Of a stretch of DNA of 64,000 nucleotides, positions 44,979 to 54,568 are shown piece after piece. Position numbers and translations under genes: made by a program. This stretch comes from Desulfobotulus alkaliphilus (GTDB lineage Bacteria; Desulfobacterota; Desulfobacteria; Desulfobacterales; ASO4-4): the NCBI RefSeq assembly GCF_007830435.1, contig NZ_VLLC01000009.1, positions 74,202 through 138,201 on the forward strand, written 5' to 3'. Position 1 is the stretch's first letter. Every line of letters begins with the position of its first letter. The notes beneath the pieces are model-generated. The model was not told the DNA's origin. It saw nothing but the letters and a program-made list of their open reading frames with translations, and made no database searches.

Positions 44979-47299
44979 ACGCCCCAAACCCTTCCCCATG
45001 GTCTGCATTTTTTTCCGGCATCTCCTTTAAAATCATTTTTCTGCTGGGTCTCATCTTTATCATCACCGGTGCCCTCAACATTTACCTTGCCATGGAGGCA
45101 GGGAAAAAAGGCCAGAGAAGGGAAAGGGAGCGTACCTTTGACCAGAGTGCCCAGATGGTCAACCACCTGATGACCCTGCAGCGCCGCATACTGGAAGACA
45201 GAATTGCAGAACTCAGCCTCAATCCCGGCCTTCTCCGGGCCGTCAGAGATTCGGAAAAGGAAAAGGCAGAGTCCACCCTTCTGGCATCAAGGCGGCTGGA
45301 TACCACGGGGTTACTGGAAATCCTTTTCATATCAAAGCCCGGCAGGGCCCACTGGGCCGATGTCAGCCTTGATCTTTTCGGTGAGGCCGCAGATATTGCC
45401 CTGTCCCATAAAGACAATCTCTCCCACAGAGAATGGCGACTCCTTTTAACGGGTGACAATTCCGGCATCCATTACCTGATTTACAGCGTCCATCTCACAG
45501 ATCCCGTTACAGGCAGGGTCATGGCCATGCTCCGGGGAGGCATCCGTATTACGGAAAACCCCGTACTGATACAGCAGTGGCGGAAGGAAGCCGGACTGCA
45601 GGGGCTTGCACTGGTATGGCAGAACAGAATACTGCTTTCGAACCGGGAGGATAAACTGCCATGGCCTTCCATGGCCCTTCCTTCCAGAGAGGAAAAAAGG
45701 GAGGGCAGGCTCTATTATGCCATGCGCCCCCTTGCGGACAGCAGGGCAGAAATATCCCTGATCCTTGCCATCGCCTCCCATGACATGGTGGACAGGGATA
45801 CCCCCCGTATCCTCGCCACCTTTGCAGGAAGCACAGCCTTTGCCCTGATTCTGCTCCTTGTGCTGCTTCTCCGTCAGGTGGCAGCTCCGCTGAAGGCCCT
45901 TTCTGCTCAGGCAGGAAATCTCCCTGACCGGAAGGAAGGACTCCTTGAAATCCCCGAAGGACAGGGTTATAGTGAACTGGAAAGTCTGGTTGCCTCCTTT
46001 AATGCGCTGCTTTTGGAAATGAGGAGAAGCGAGGCCCGCTTCCGCATCATCTTTGACCATGGTTATTTTCAGGCAGGTCTGGTCACCTCCGAAGGTATTG
46101 TGGAAATTGTCAATCAGCGGGCACTGGATGCCATGGGTATGACGGCCTCCGATGTGGAAGGGACCCCATTGGTGGACACCCCATGGTGGAAACGATCCGA
46201 AGACCGGAATCGCCTCATGCTGGCCATGAACCTTGCCACTTCCGGCATAGAAGACCGTTTTGAAGCCAAACAGCAGACAGTAAGGGGACAGACCCTCACC
46301 GTACTGGTCAATGCGAGCCCCATACAGATCCGTGGAAAACGACAGGTTCTGGTCTCTGGTGTGGACATCAGCGACAGAAAAAGAACGGAAATGGCCCTTG
46401 CGGAAGAACGCAGCCGCCTTGCCCAGCTCAACCTTTCTCTGGAAACCCGTGTGGCAGAAAGAACCCGAGACCTCCATGCAGCACTGGAAAATCTTCAGAA
46501 AACCCAGGAAGAGCTTCTCAGATCAGAAAAAATGTCTGCTCTGGGTGCCCTTGTGGCAGGGGTATCCCATGAACTCAACACCCCCTTAGGCAATGCCATC
46601 ACCGTATCCAGCACCCTCATGGATGCACAGCGGCGCTTTACACAAAAACTTGAGAGCGGCCTCACCCGCTCCGATCTGAAAGACTTTCTCGAAACCGTGG
46701 AAGAGGCCAGTACACTTCTGGACCGCAACCTTGAAAGGGCCGCAGATCTTGTGAGCAGCTTCAAACAGGTGGCTGTGGACCAGTCCAGTTATCAGAGACG
46801 CACCTTTGAACTTAATGAAGTCATTGATGAAATCATCCTAACCATGGGACCGGCCATCAGGAAAACCTCCCACAGGCTGAAAGTTTCTGTGGCAGAAGGA
46901 ATTACCATGGACAGCTATCCCGGTCCTCTGGGCCAGATACTGATGAACCTCATCACCAATGCCCTGACCCACGCTTTCGGTGAAGGCATTTGCGGAGAGA
47001 TTGTCATCCATGCACAAAGGGATGGGGAAAAAGAAGTTCTTGTATCTATAGAGGATAACGGCTCCGGTATTCCCGAAGAAAACAGGGCCAGAATTTTCGA
47101 TCCCTTCTTTACCACGCGGCTGGGACAGGGCGGCTCTGGCCTTGGGCTGCACATTGTTTTCAATCTGGTTCAGGAACTGCTCGGTGGTCATATTTTTCTT
47201 GATGCACACCGGCAAAGGGGAAGTGCTTTTGTCATCCGCCTTCCCCTTACGGCACCCGTTCAACAATCTTCTCCTTCTACGGAACCCATGCAATCATAA
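44975..47299 (+). CDS. LuxQ-like sensor histidine kinase
   Basis: 774 residues. TM1 (about 17-38) and TM2 (about 283-303) enclose a periplasmic domain placed as in LuxQ. HAMP, then PAS (about 350-470, FDHGYFQAGLVTSEGIVEIV) and a coiled coil follow. HisKA is LVAGVSHELNTPLGNAITVS (His near 531), HATPase LMNLITNALTHAF, EDNGSGIPEEN and GSGLGLHIVFNLV. Unlike Vibrio LuxQ it has no C-terminal receiver. It overlaps luxP-like by 4 bases, so the two are made together. Its output is likely the receiver protein that begins 9 bases later. Confidence 0.9.
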   Translation: MNAPNPSPWSAFFSGISFKIIFLLGLIFIITGALNIYLAMEAGKKGQRRERERTFDQSAQMVNHLMTLQRRILEDRIAELSLNPGLLRAVRDSEKEKAESTLLASRRLDTTGLLEILFISKPGRAHWADVSLDLFGEAADIALSHKDNLSHREWRLLLTGDNSGIHYLIYSVHLTDPVTGRVMAMLRGGIRITENPVLIQQWRKEAGLQGLALVWQNRILLSNREDKLPWPSMALPSREEKREGRLYYAMRPLADSRAEISLILAIASHDMVDRDTPRILATFAGSTAFALILLLVLLLRQVAAPLKALSAQAGNLPDRKEGLLEIPEGQGYSELESLVASFNALLLEMRRSEARFRIIFDHGYFQAGLVTSEGIVEIVNQRALDAMGMTASDVEGTPLVDTPWWKRSEDRNRLMLAMNLATSGIEDRFEAKQQTVRGQTLTVLVNASPIQIRGKRQVLVSGVDISDRKRTEMALAEERSRLAQLNLSLETRVAERTRDLHAALENLQKTQEELLRSEKMSALGALVAGVSHELNTPLGNAITVSSTLMDAQRRFTQKLESGLTRSDLKDFLETVEEASTLLDRNLERAADLVSSFKQVAVDQSSYQRRTFELNEVIDEIILTMGPAIRKTSHRLKVSVAEGITMDSYPGPLGQILMNLITNALTHAFGEGICGEIVIHAQRDGEKEVLVSIEDNGSGIPEENRARIFDPFFTTRLGQGGSGLGLHIVFNLVQELLGGHIFLDAHRQRGSAFVIRLPLTAPVQQSSPSTEPMQS

Positions 47300-47308
47300 G
47301 GATATGCC

Positions 47309-49501
47309 ATGTCAGATGCCTCTCCATCGGATCATGACCCCCTCACATTTCTCGATGAATCAGATCCTGAAAAGCAGGCTTCCCTCTCATACTGGTCTGT
47401 TCTCATTGCAGACGATGAGCCCGATGTTCATCAGGTAACCCTGCTGGCATTAAAGGATATGGAAGTAGAAGGCCGCCGCCTGAAATTTTTCCATGCCTAT
47501 TCCGGGGAAGAGGCCAGAACCCTCCTTATGCAGGAGAAAGATATTGCCGTCATCCTGCTGGACGTGGTGATGGAAACGGAAGATGCGGGCCTGCGCCTTG
47601 TCCATGCCATACGAAAAGAGCTGAAAAACACCTGCCTGAGAATCATTCTGCGGACCGGCCAGCCGGGATACGCCCCTGAAATTGACACCATCCTCCGCTA
47701 TGACATCAATGACTACAAAACCAAGGCAGAACTGACCCGGACCCGGCTTTTCACATCCATGACCTCAGCCATCCGGGCCTTTCACCAGATTCAGCAGCTG
47801 GAAATCAGCCGCCATTGTCTGGGCATGATTCTGGATGCCACCACAAGGTGGGAACCAGCCCAGGGCCTTACCCATTTTGCTCAGGATGTCATCACAGAAA
47901 TCTGTGCCATGCTCTCCATACCCGTCAGCGGACTGGTCTGTACCATGGAAGGGGAAACGCCCGTCATTCTGGCAGGAGCAGGACCCCATGCAGCCTTTAC
48001 CGGAAAAAAACTCAGCCACATTGATGACAGGCGCATCCGTGACAGCATAGAAGAAACCTTACGTCTCCGCCAGCATCAGCTCACCAACGGACTCTGTCTC
48101 TATCTCCATGATCCACAGACAAGGGCCATGGCCGTATTTGTGGACAAAACCCTGCCCACGGAAAAACTCCAGCTGCAACTCATTGACATTCTCTGCCAGC
48201 ACATTCTGACGGGATTTGAAAAAGCCCGCCTGTACCAGAAAATCCGCCAGACAGCCTTTGAAGATCCCCTGCTGGGTATACCCAACCGCGCCCGTTTTCT
48301 TATGGAAATCGATAAAGGCCATACGGAATCAGGAATGCTGGCATTGCTGGACATTGACGGTTTTGCGGACATCAACAGCATACTGGATCAGAACTTCGGG
48401 GATACGGTGCTTCAGGCGGTCAGCCAGAGGCTGAAGAAAAATTTTTCAGAAAAAGTATTCATTGCCCGCATCAGCAGCGATGTTTTTGGTCTTCTGGGAC
48501 CGGAAAAAGAAGTCCACTCAGACCGCATCCGGGAGGTCTTTCTTCCTCCCTTTCTCATCGGAGAAGAATCCCTGAGGCTTTCGGCAACATCCAGCCTGAT
48601 TCCCCTGCCGGACAACAGCCTTTCTGCGGCCACCATCCTTAAAAATGCAGGGGTTTCCCTGAAGCAGGCCAAAAGGTTCAACCGGGGAAAGGTGGTTTTT
48701 TATGACCCTAAGCATGTGACTGCGGCAAGGGACCGCATGCAGATGCTCAGTCAGCTGCGTCAGGCCTTCACATCGGAGAGGCTTTTTCTCATGTACCAGC
48801 CCATTGTGAACCTGAAAACCGGCAGAATTACCGCAGCAGAAGCCCTGCTCCGCTGGCGCAACGACAACGGAGACTTCATCCCGCCGGACCGCTTCATTCC
48901 CCTTGCGGAGCAATCGGGCCTCATGGTTGCCATAGGAGAATGGGTCATGCGTACCGCCTTCCGTTTCCTGAAAAGCCTTTCAGCCATTGCATCCCAGGAC
49001 TTCAGAATTGCCATCAATGTTTCCCAGACCCAGTTCAGGGAACCGGATTTTGCCCCGAAACTTTTTCAGGCCATGGAAGACTGCGGGGTTGAGCCTAGCC
49101 GTGTGGAAATTGAGCTCACGGAATCCGTTGCCATAGACAGCTTAGAGCGCATCAAGCCCACCCTCGGGGCCGTGTGTCAGGCCGGTGTTTCCATCGCCAT
49201 GGATGATTTCGGTACCGGCTATTCCTCCTTAAGTGTTCTGCACCAGCTCCACATCAACCGCCTGAAAATAGACCGGGCCTTTGTCAGCGGTCCCGGATGC
49301 CGTCTGGACAGTCAGGGCATTGCGGCAACGGTTCTTCAACTGGCGGAAAAACTCTCCCTCCAGACCATAGGGGAAGGAATAGAAGAAGAAAGCCAGCGCA
49401 AAGCCCTCCTTGAGATGGGATGTACCGAAGGTCAGGGCTATCTTTTTTCCCGCCCAGTGGCCGCAGAAGCCTTTGAAAAACTTTTAAAAAAGCAGATGTA
49501 G
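47309..49501 (+). CDS. REC-DUF3369-degenerate GGDEF-EAL protein, likely c-di-GMP phosphodiesterase
   Basis: 730 residues. The receiver (about 30-150) has VLIADDEPDVHQVT, acceptor Asp in VILLDVVMETE and IILRTGQPGYAPE. DUF3369 lies at about 165-310. The GGDEF domain is degenerate: its signature position reads SSDVF, so cyclase activity is unlikely. The EAL domain keeps AAEALLRW, ELTES, and DDFGTGYSSLSVL with catalytic acids, and FVSGPG. It should hydrolyse c-di-GMP under control of the upstream kinases, closing a pathway from a LuxP-bound signal to second-messenger level. Confidence 0.92.
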   Translation: MSDASPSDHDPLTFLDESDPEKQASLSYWSVLIADDEPDVHQVTLLALKDMEVEGRRLKFFHAYSGEEARTLLMQEKDIAVILLDVVMETEDAGLRLVHAIRKELKNTCLRIILRTGQPGYAPEIDTILRYDINDYKTKAELTRTRLFTSMTSAIRAFHQIQQLEISRHCLGMILDATTRWEPAQGLTHFAQDVITEICAMLSIPVSGLVCTMEGETPVILAGAGPHAAFTGKKLSHIDDRRIRDSIEETLRLRQHQLTNGLCLYLHDPQTRAMAVFVDKTLPTEKLQLQLIDILCQHILTGFEKARLYQKIRQTAFEDPLLGIPNRARFLMEIDKGHTESGMLALLDIDGFADINSILDQNFGDTVLQAVSQRLKKNFSEKVFIARISSDVFGLLGPEKEVHSDRIREVFLPPFLIGEESLRLSATSSLIPLPDNSLSAATILKNAGVSLKQAKRFNRGKVVFYDPKHVTAARDRMQMLSQLRQAFTSERLFLMYQPIVNLKTGRITAAEALLRWRNDNGDFIPPDRFIPLAEQSGLMVAIGEWVMRTAFRFLKSLSAIASQDFRIAINVSQTQFREPDFAPKLFQAMEDCGVEPSRVEIELTESVAIDSLERIKPTLGAVCQAGVSIAMDDFGTGYSSLSVLHQLHINRLKIDRAFVSGPGCRLDSQGIAATVLQLAEKLSLQTIGEGIEEESQRKALLEMGCTEGQGYLFSRPVAAEAFEKLLKKQM

Positions 49502-49847
49502 TAATTATTCAGCACAGCTTATTCCAAACTGCCAATGCTGTAATTACAGCAGCATCGTACTATTGCAAGGCTCCGTGGCTATTTGCAAGTGACATTGCAA
49601 TCGTTTCGGATCAAAGCTTTGCAGGCCTGTGCGAAAGAAGCGGCAAACTGTCTGAGCCGCCACAAAGGCAGCGTGCTTAAAGCCTGCCATGGTAATCAAA
49701 AAGCGTATCCTGCCTGTGGCGGGGAGTTTTTGCCGCTTCCGCACAGGGCAAGAAGCTTCCGAATAAGATTGCGTCACGGGTAAATAGCCTGGGGCCTGTG
49801 CATCTGTCTTGCAGGTATGATACTTAGAAAACCGTGCTGAACAGTTA
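49502..49847. mobile_element. MITE-like palindromic element A2, IS630-like ends
   Basis: Ends TAATTATTCAGCA (49502-49514) and TGCTGAACAGTTA (49835-49847), 11 of 13 paired. The interior is the reverse-complement orientation of element A1: the 49577-49789 core shows CTATTTGCAAGTGACATTGC at its left and GCGTCACGGGTAAATAG at its right, with GAAGCGGCAAACTG and TTTGCCGCTTCCGC as paired arms. It lacks the nested 67-bp hairpin of A1. A second left-end-like sequence (TAATTATTCCGCA) follows at 49855-49867. Confidence 0.8.
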
Positions 49848-49999
49848 CCAGATGTAATTATTCCGCACATGCTCCCGTTTAAAGGGCACAGCACTGGATA
49901 TGCATAAAAACCTTGTCATCATGGCCTGAAAATGGCATCCCTTCCATCTCTGTATCCGGCCCCTTAAGGGCATTTTGCTATACATCCCAAGGAAAAAGC
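49848..49999. other. Leader of the RNA helicase gene
   Basis: Begins with AGATGTAATTATTC, also present as AGATGTAGTAATTATTC just left of element A2, so the element is flanked by an imperfect direct repeat. No other feature was recognised. AAGGAAA at the end is the ribosome-binding site of the helicase gene. Confidence 0.5.
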
Positions 50000-51244
50000 A
50001 TGAAATTTGAACAGTATTATATCTCCGATGAAATCAAAGCCAACCTGGAGTCCCTTGGATTCAAACGCCCCACGGACATCCAGTACAAGGCCATTCCCTC
50101 CATACAGAAGGGTGAGGATGTGCTGGCCATTGCCCAGACCGGAACCGGTAAAACCGCAGCCTTTGCCATCCCCCTCATTGACGCCATCCACAGAAAAAAA
50201 TCCAGCAAACGCAGCTATGGCATCAGCTGCCTTGTTCTGGTTCCCACAAGGGAGCTGGCCGCCCAGATCGGTGATGTTTTTGCAAAACTTTCCAGCCACA
50301 CCAAAGTAAAAACCTTTGCCCTTTACGGTGGTGTGGAACAGGATCTTCAGATAAAAAAACTTACAGACGGCATCGACATTCTGGTGGCCACTCCGGGCCG
50401 GATGTTTGACCTGATCAAGCAGGGTTTTCTGCATCTGGAACGTATCCGTACCCTGGTACTGGACGAGGCGGATCGGATGCTGGATCTGGGTTTCATCGGC
50501 GACATTGAAGCCATCAAGAAAAAACTTACCCATAAGCACCAGACCCTTTTCTTTTCTGCCACCATCAGTCCGGAAATCAAGAAACTTGCCTTTTCACAGG
50601 TAAAAAGCTCTGCCATCCGCATACAGATTTCCCCGGACGATCCCGTTTCCAAAAATGTCTCCCACCATGTGATGTTTGTTGAAATGGACGACAAGCGCTT
50701 TTTTCTGGAACGCTATGTCAAAGAACACCCCGAAGAAAAAATCATCGTATTTGTCCGCACAAAGGTCCGGGCAGAAAGGGTGGCAAAGGCCATGGACAGG
50801 GTGGATATCCCCGCCCTTTTTATCCATGGAGATAAAGACCAGAGGGAACGTCTGGATGCCATGCAGTCCTTCAGAACAGGCCGCTGCCGCATGCTCATCG
50901 CAACGGATGTCTCCGCAAGGGGTATTGATATTCCGGATGTACAGGTGGTCATCAATTACGATCTTCCGGATGTGGCGGAAAACTACGTGCACCGGGTGGG
51001 CCGTACGGGCAGAGGGGTAAACAAGGGGCTGGCCATTTCCTTTTGCAGTGAAGAAGAAAAGGAAATGCTGGCATCCATTGAAAAACTCATCGGAAAACCC
51101 GTTCCCCAGCTTTTCATGGACAAGGCAAGCTATGCCGAAACCCTGATGTTTTCCCAGGAGCAGTCCCTTGAAGAACTCATTGCGGCCCAGGAAGCCTTTG
51201 ATACAAAAAAAAGGGTAAAAAACAAAAAAGCAAAAAATCTATAG
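50000..51244 (+). CDS. DEAD-box RNA helicase, RhlE-type
   Basis: 414 residues from MKFEQYYISDEIKANLESLG, with AAGGAAA upstream; a longer open frame lacks support. Motifs in order are the Q motif (FKRPTDIQYKAIPSI), I AQTGTGKTAAF, Ia PTRELAAQI, II VLDEADRML, III FFSATIS, IV IIVFVRTK, V ATDVSARGIDIP and VI HRVGRTGRG. The short basic C-terminus (KKRVKNKKAKNL) fits an RNA-binding tail. Probable role in ribosome assembly or mRNA turnover. It converges with the MrfAB-like gene, 14 bases away. Confidence 0.93.
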   Translation: MKFEQYYISDEIKANLESLGFKRPTDIQYKAIPSIQKGEDVLAIAQTGTGKTAAFAIPLIDAIHRKKSSKRSYGISCLVLVPTRELAAQIGDVFAKLSSHTKVKTFALYGGVEQDLQIKKLTDGIDILVATPGRMFDLIKQGFLHLERIRTLVLDEADRMLDLGFIGDIEAIKKKLTHKHQTLFFSATISPEIKKLAFSQVKSSAIRIQISPDDPVSKNVSHHVMFVEMDDKRFFLERYVKEHPEEKIIVFVRTKVRAERVAKAMDRVDIPALFIHGDKDQRERLDAMQSFRTGRCRMLIATDVSARGIDIPDVQVVINYDLPDVAENYVHRVGRTGRGVNKGLAISFCSEEEKEMLASIEKLIGKPVPQLFMDKASYAETLMFSQEQSLEELIAAQEAFDTKKRVKNKKAKNL

Positions 51245-51258
51245 AGGAGCTGCCCATC

Positions 51259-54213
51259 CTATGTGCCCATAAAATCCACAGGCAGGCGCACCCCCTGGCC
51301 TGCCTTGTTACGGAAGAGCAGAAACCCCTTTGTCAGGCCATAAAGATAAAGGTCTCTGGTCAAAAGCACATCCTGACGGCAATAATCAATAATTTCCTTT
51401 AGCCTCCCCTCCTTCCACCACTGAAGGGCCAGAAGGCCGTCGGCACTTTTCTCTGCCCCCAGAGTTTCCCTGCACAGATGATCCAGAGAAAGCCTGTAGC
51501 CAAGGCGTTCATGGACCTTCACCAGAAGGTCGAGGGTGGGCAGGGAAGAAAAATCAAAATCCGTGTATCCGGCCAACACCCTGTAATCAAAGCGCAGGAT
51601 ATTAAAGCCCACCACAAGGTCGGCCTCCTTCAGAAGAAGAATCAGCTCATCCATGTCCTCGGCCAGAAAGGTGATGCAGTCATCCACAAAAGAATCATAG
51701 ACCACCACACAACTGACCTCCATACGATCTGCCCTGTGCCAGCCGCCCACTTCTGCGGCGGATCTGCGGGTTTCAAGGTCCAGCACCAGATAACGCCTGC
51801 CAAAGGCTGCGGAAGGCTCCCGGACCTCCGGCATCAGGGTCAGCTCCGGCAGATCGGGCAAAGCTTCCTTTGAAGGTGAGAGCAGAAGCTCCAGAAGCAA
51901 AGCCGCCGCAGCCTTATCAATGGGCCGGTTGCCGGAACCGCATTTGGGAGAATGGACACAGGCTGGGCATCCGCTTTCACATAAACAGTTTTTCACCAGA
52001 GTCCGTGTGCGTTCAAGGAGATTTTCCGCCTTTAAAAAGGCCTCCCTGCAAAGCCCGATACCCCCTGCCACCCCGTCATAGATAAAGACACAGCCCCTCT
52101 GAACCTGGGGATGGAAAGGCTGGGAAATGCCGCCAAGATCATTGCGGTCACACATAACCACAAGAGGCAGCATACCGATGGCCGCATGTTCCAAGGCATG
52201 GATACCGCCCATGAAATGCATCTGCCTTTCGATAAGCTCCTGCTCCACCCTTTCGGGTATTTCAATCCAGATGCCTTCGGTTTCAAAAAGCTGGGGCGGC
52301 AGATCCAGAGGCGTCACCCCTAAAAAACGCTGACCCTTGATATGGCGTTTTTCAAAGCCTGTGATCTGATCCGTCACCTCAAGGCGGCACAGTCCCACCC
52401 TTGTTCCCAGCACCCTTCTTGTCTCAAAGATTTCCAGTATCCGGGTTTCCTTGAATCCTCTGGAACGGGTAAAATAATGCACCCTTTCCCTGCGCACCCC
52501 CACCCTTGCCCTGTCCAGATCCAGTGTCTCCACAAGGTAATGTTCTCCATTGTGAATATAGACGGCACCGGGATGGGCTTCCCGCATGGCCCGGAAAGCA
52601 TCGCTGCCACCAATGGTGTGGCCACCTGCCAGATCCACAATGTCTAAAGGCTGGCCCCCGCCCCGCAGATTCACCCCCCTGTGGGGATATTTTAAGGGAG
52701 AAAGCAGACGTCTCCCGCAGGCTTCTTCCAGAACAAAGCCCTCCCTCAGGATACGGTCCATGAGGCCTGCAAACTCAAGCAGCAGAGGATCGTCCCGGTT
52801 CAGGGGCAGTTCTGCGGCAGCACAGGAAAGGTGGCGTCCGGCAATCACCGGATTGGCCGGATGCACAATGGCCTTTTCCGGCGGCATGGAAAAAAAGATA
52901 TCCGGATGACCCAGCATGAAACGGTCTAAGGCATCTTCACCGCCAATGAGCAGAATCGCCGCTTCCCTGTCCCTGCGGCCCACCCTTCCCGCCCGCTGCC
53001 ATGTGGCCATGACCGTACCGGGATAGCCCACAAGGATGCAGAGATCCAGATCTCCGATATCAATACCCATTTCAAGGGCGGATGTGGACACAACGGCCAA
53101 AAGCTCTCCGGAGCCCATCTTTTTTTCAATATCCCGTCTGTCTTCCGGAAGAAAGCCTGCCCGGTAGGCGGCAATTTTTCCCCTGAATGTTCCTGAAAGC
53201 CCGTTGGCCCAGAGTGCCACCAGCTCCGTCATTTTCCGGCTCTGGCAGTAAACCAGGGTACGAAACCCCCTGTGCAGAGCCGCATGGATGAGATCCAGAA
53301 CCATACGGCTGCCCGCATCCATGCCGTCCAGCATAAGAAAATGCTTGTCGGGTGCAGCAGCACCGGACCCCAGAACGGCCCCCACGGACAGCCCCGTCAG
53401 CCTTGCGGCCAGGTCTTCCGGGCTGTCTATGGTGGCAGAACAGAAAATAAAGGTGGGGCTGGCCCCGTAATGACGGCAGATGCGCAGAAGTCTCCGGAAA
53501 ACCCAGGCCATGTGGGAGCCCATCACCCCCCGCAGGGTATGCACCTCATCAATGACAACGGTTTCAAGGCCTGAAAAAAAAGCAGCCCATTTTTCATGGA
53601 AGGGCAGAAGGGCCAGATGCAGCATTTCCGGATTAGTAATCACAACGGCGGGTGGATTTCTGCGGATTTTACTGCGTTCGTAGGAGGAAGTATCCCCGTC
53701 GTAAACGGCCACTGCGGGTGGAGAAAGCACCCCCATGTTCAGGGCCATGGCCTCTAAAGATTCTTTCTGATCCCTTGCCAGGGCTTTTAAGGGAAAAAGA
53801 TAAAGGGCCTTTGCATTAGGGTTGGCAAGGAAGCGTTCAAGTACTGGAATATTATAGGTAAGGCTTTTACCACTGGCCGTAGGCGTTGCCACCACCGTAT
53901 GTTTTTTCTGACGAATCCGGGTGATGGCTTCCGCCTGATGGGAGTAGAGGTCCCTGATTCCCATTTTATCCAGCATACGACGGAGAGGGGGGGCAAGGGG
54001 GGGATACAGGGGAGTGAAGGATGCCTTTGTGCCGGGAATCTTTCTGTGCGTCACCACCCTGTCTTTGATGGGGCCATAGCGTTTCAGCGCCTCAAGGTAG
54101 GCGGCGATATCCCCTGAAATCTCAACCCTTTCCTCCACGGTGAAATGCGCCTCCTGCGCTGACCCCGGCCAGTCTGGGGATTGTATGCGGGTTTTCCGGG
54201 GCAGCACCCACAA
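51259..54213 (-). CDS. MrfA-like SF2 helicase fused to MrfB-like DEDD exonuclease
   Basis: 984 residues. The first 770 match the MrfA/YprA class: Walker A TPTASGKSLTY (Lys near 117), DEVH box VIDEVHTLRGVMGSH, SATIDSPEDLA, ALEMGIDIGDLD, QRAGRVGRR, and the four-Cys C-terminal motif CLCESGCPACVHSPKCG (near 740). From about 800 a RNase H-fold 3'-5' exonuclease follows (LVLDLETRRSAAEVGGW, GFNILRFDYRVL, YCRQDVLLTRDL), the MrfB/YprB type. In Bacillus these are separate genes acting in mitomycin-damage repair. The fusion suggests a single helicase-nuclease. Start is TTG at 54213 or GTG at 54207. Confidence 0.88.
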   Translation of the reverse strand: MWVLPRKTRIQSPDWPGSAQEAHFTVEERVEISGDIAAYLEALKRYGPIKDRVVTHRKIPGTKASFTPLYPPLAPPLRRMLDKMGIRDLYSHQAEAITRIRQKKHTVVATPTASGKSLTYNIPVLERFLANPNAKALYLFPLKALARDQKESLEAMALNMGVLSPPAVAVYDGDTSSYERSKIRRNPPAVVITNPEMLHLALLPFHEKWAAFFSGLETVVIDEVHTLRGVMGSHMAWVFRRLLRICRHYGASPTFIFCSATIDSPEDLAARLTGLSVGAVLGSGAAAPDKHFLMLDGMDAGSRMVLDLIHAALHRGFRTLVYCQSRKMTELVALWANGLSGTFRGKIAAYRAGFLPEDRRDIEKKMGSGELLAVVSTSALEMGIDIGDLDLCILVGYPGTVMATWQRAGRVGRRDREAAILLIGGEDALDRFMLGHPDIFFSMPPEKAIVHPANPVIAGRHLSCAAAELPLNRDDPLLLEFAGLMDRILREGFVLEEACGRRLLSPLKYPHRGVNLRGGGQPLDIVDLAGGHTIGGSDAFRAMREAHPGAVYIHNGEHYLVETLDLDRARVGVRRERVHYFTRSRGFKETRILEIFETRRVLGTRVGLCRLEVTDQITGFEKRHIKGQRFLGVTPLDLPPQLFETEGIWIEIPERVEQELIERQMHFMGGIHALEHAAIGMLPLVVMCDRNDLGGISQPFHPQVQRGCVFIYDGVAGGIGLCREAFLKAENLLERTRTLVKNCLCESGCPACVHSPKCGSGNRPIDKAAAALLLELLLSPSKEALPDLPELTLMPEVREPSAAFGRRYLVLDLETRRSAAEVGGWHRADRMEVSCVVVYDSFVDDCITFLAEDMDELILLLKEADLVVGFNILRFDYRVLAGYTDFDFSSLPTLDLLVKVHERLGYRLSLDHLCRETLGAEKSADGLLALQWWKEGRLKEIIDYCRQDVLLTRDLYLYGLTKGFLLFRNKAGQGVRLPVDFMGT

Positions 54214-54324
54214 AATATTCTCTGATTCTCCCTTAGCTCAGACCACTGTTTGCTGGCCCGGTTGTTATCAGACAATGATCAGACTGAAGATCTTGATATG
54301 GCAGGCGAGTACAGAGGCAGCAAG

Positions 54325-54537
54325 TCTGTTTGCCCGTGACGCAATCTTATTCGGGAGCTTCTTGCCCTGTGCTGAATCGGCAAAACTTGTCGGCACAGGC
54401 AGGTTAAACTTTTTATATTACCATAGGGAGTTTGGTTTGCTGCCTTTTGTGCCGACTTCAGACAGTTGCCGATTCTTTACGCACAGGCCTGCGAAGCTCT
54501 GATCCGAAACGATTGCAACGTCACTTGCAAACAGCCA
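54325..54537. repeat. Palindromic element A3 (core only)
   Basis: Shares the inner palindrome of A1 and A2: GCCCGTGACGCAATCTTATT at the left, GATTGCAACGTCACTTGCAA at the right, with AAACAG/CTGTTT pairs at the rims and CTGTGC...GCACAG arms within. Terminal TTCAGCA repeats were not found around it, so it is a decayed or differently bounded copy. It fills most of the gap between the divergently facing ends of the helicase-nuclease start and the activase stop. Confidence 0.7.
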
Positions 54538-54568
54538 TGGTGCCTCAGGGACCACCTTAAAGCCCCGG

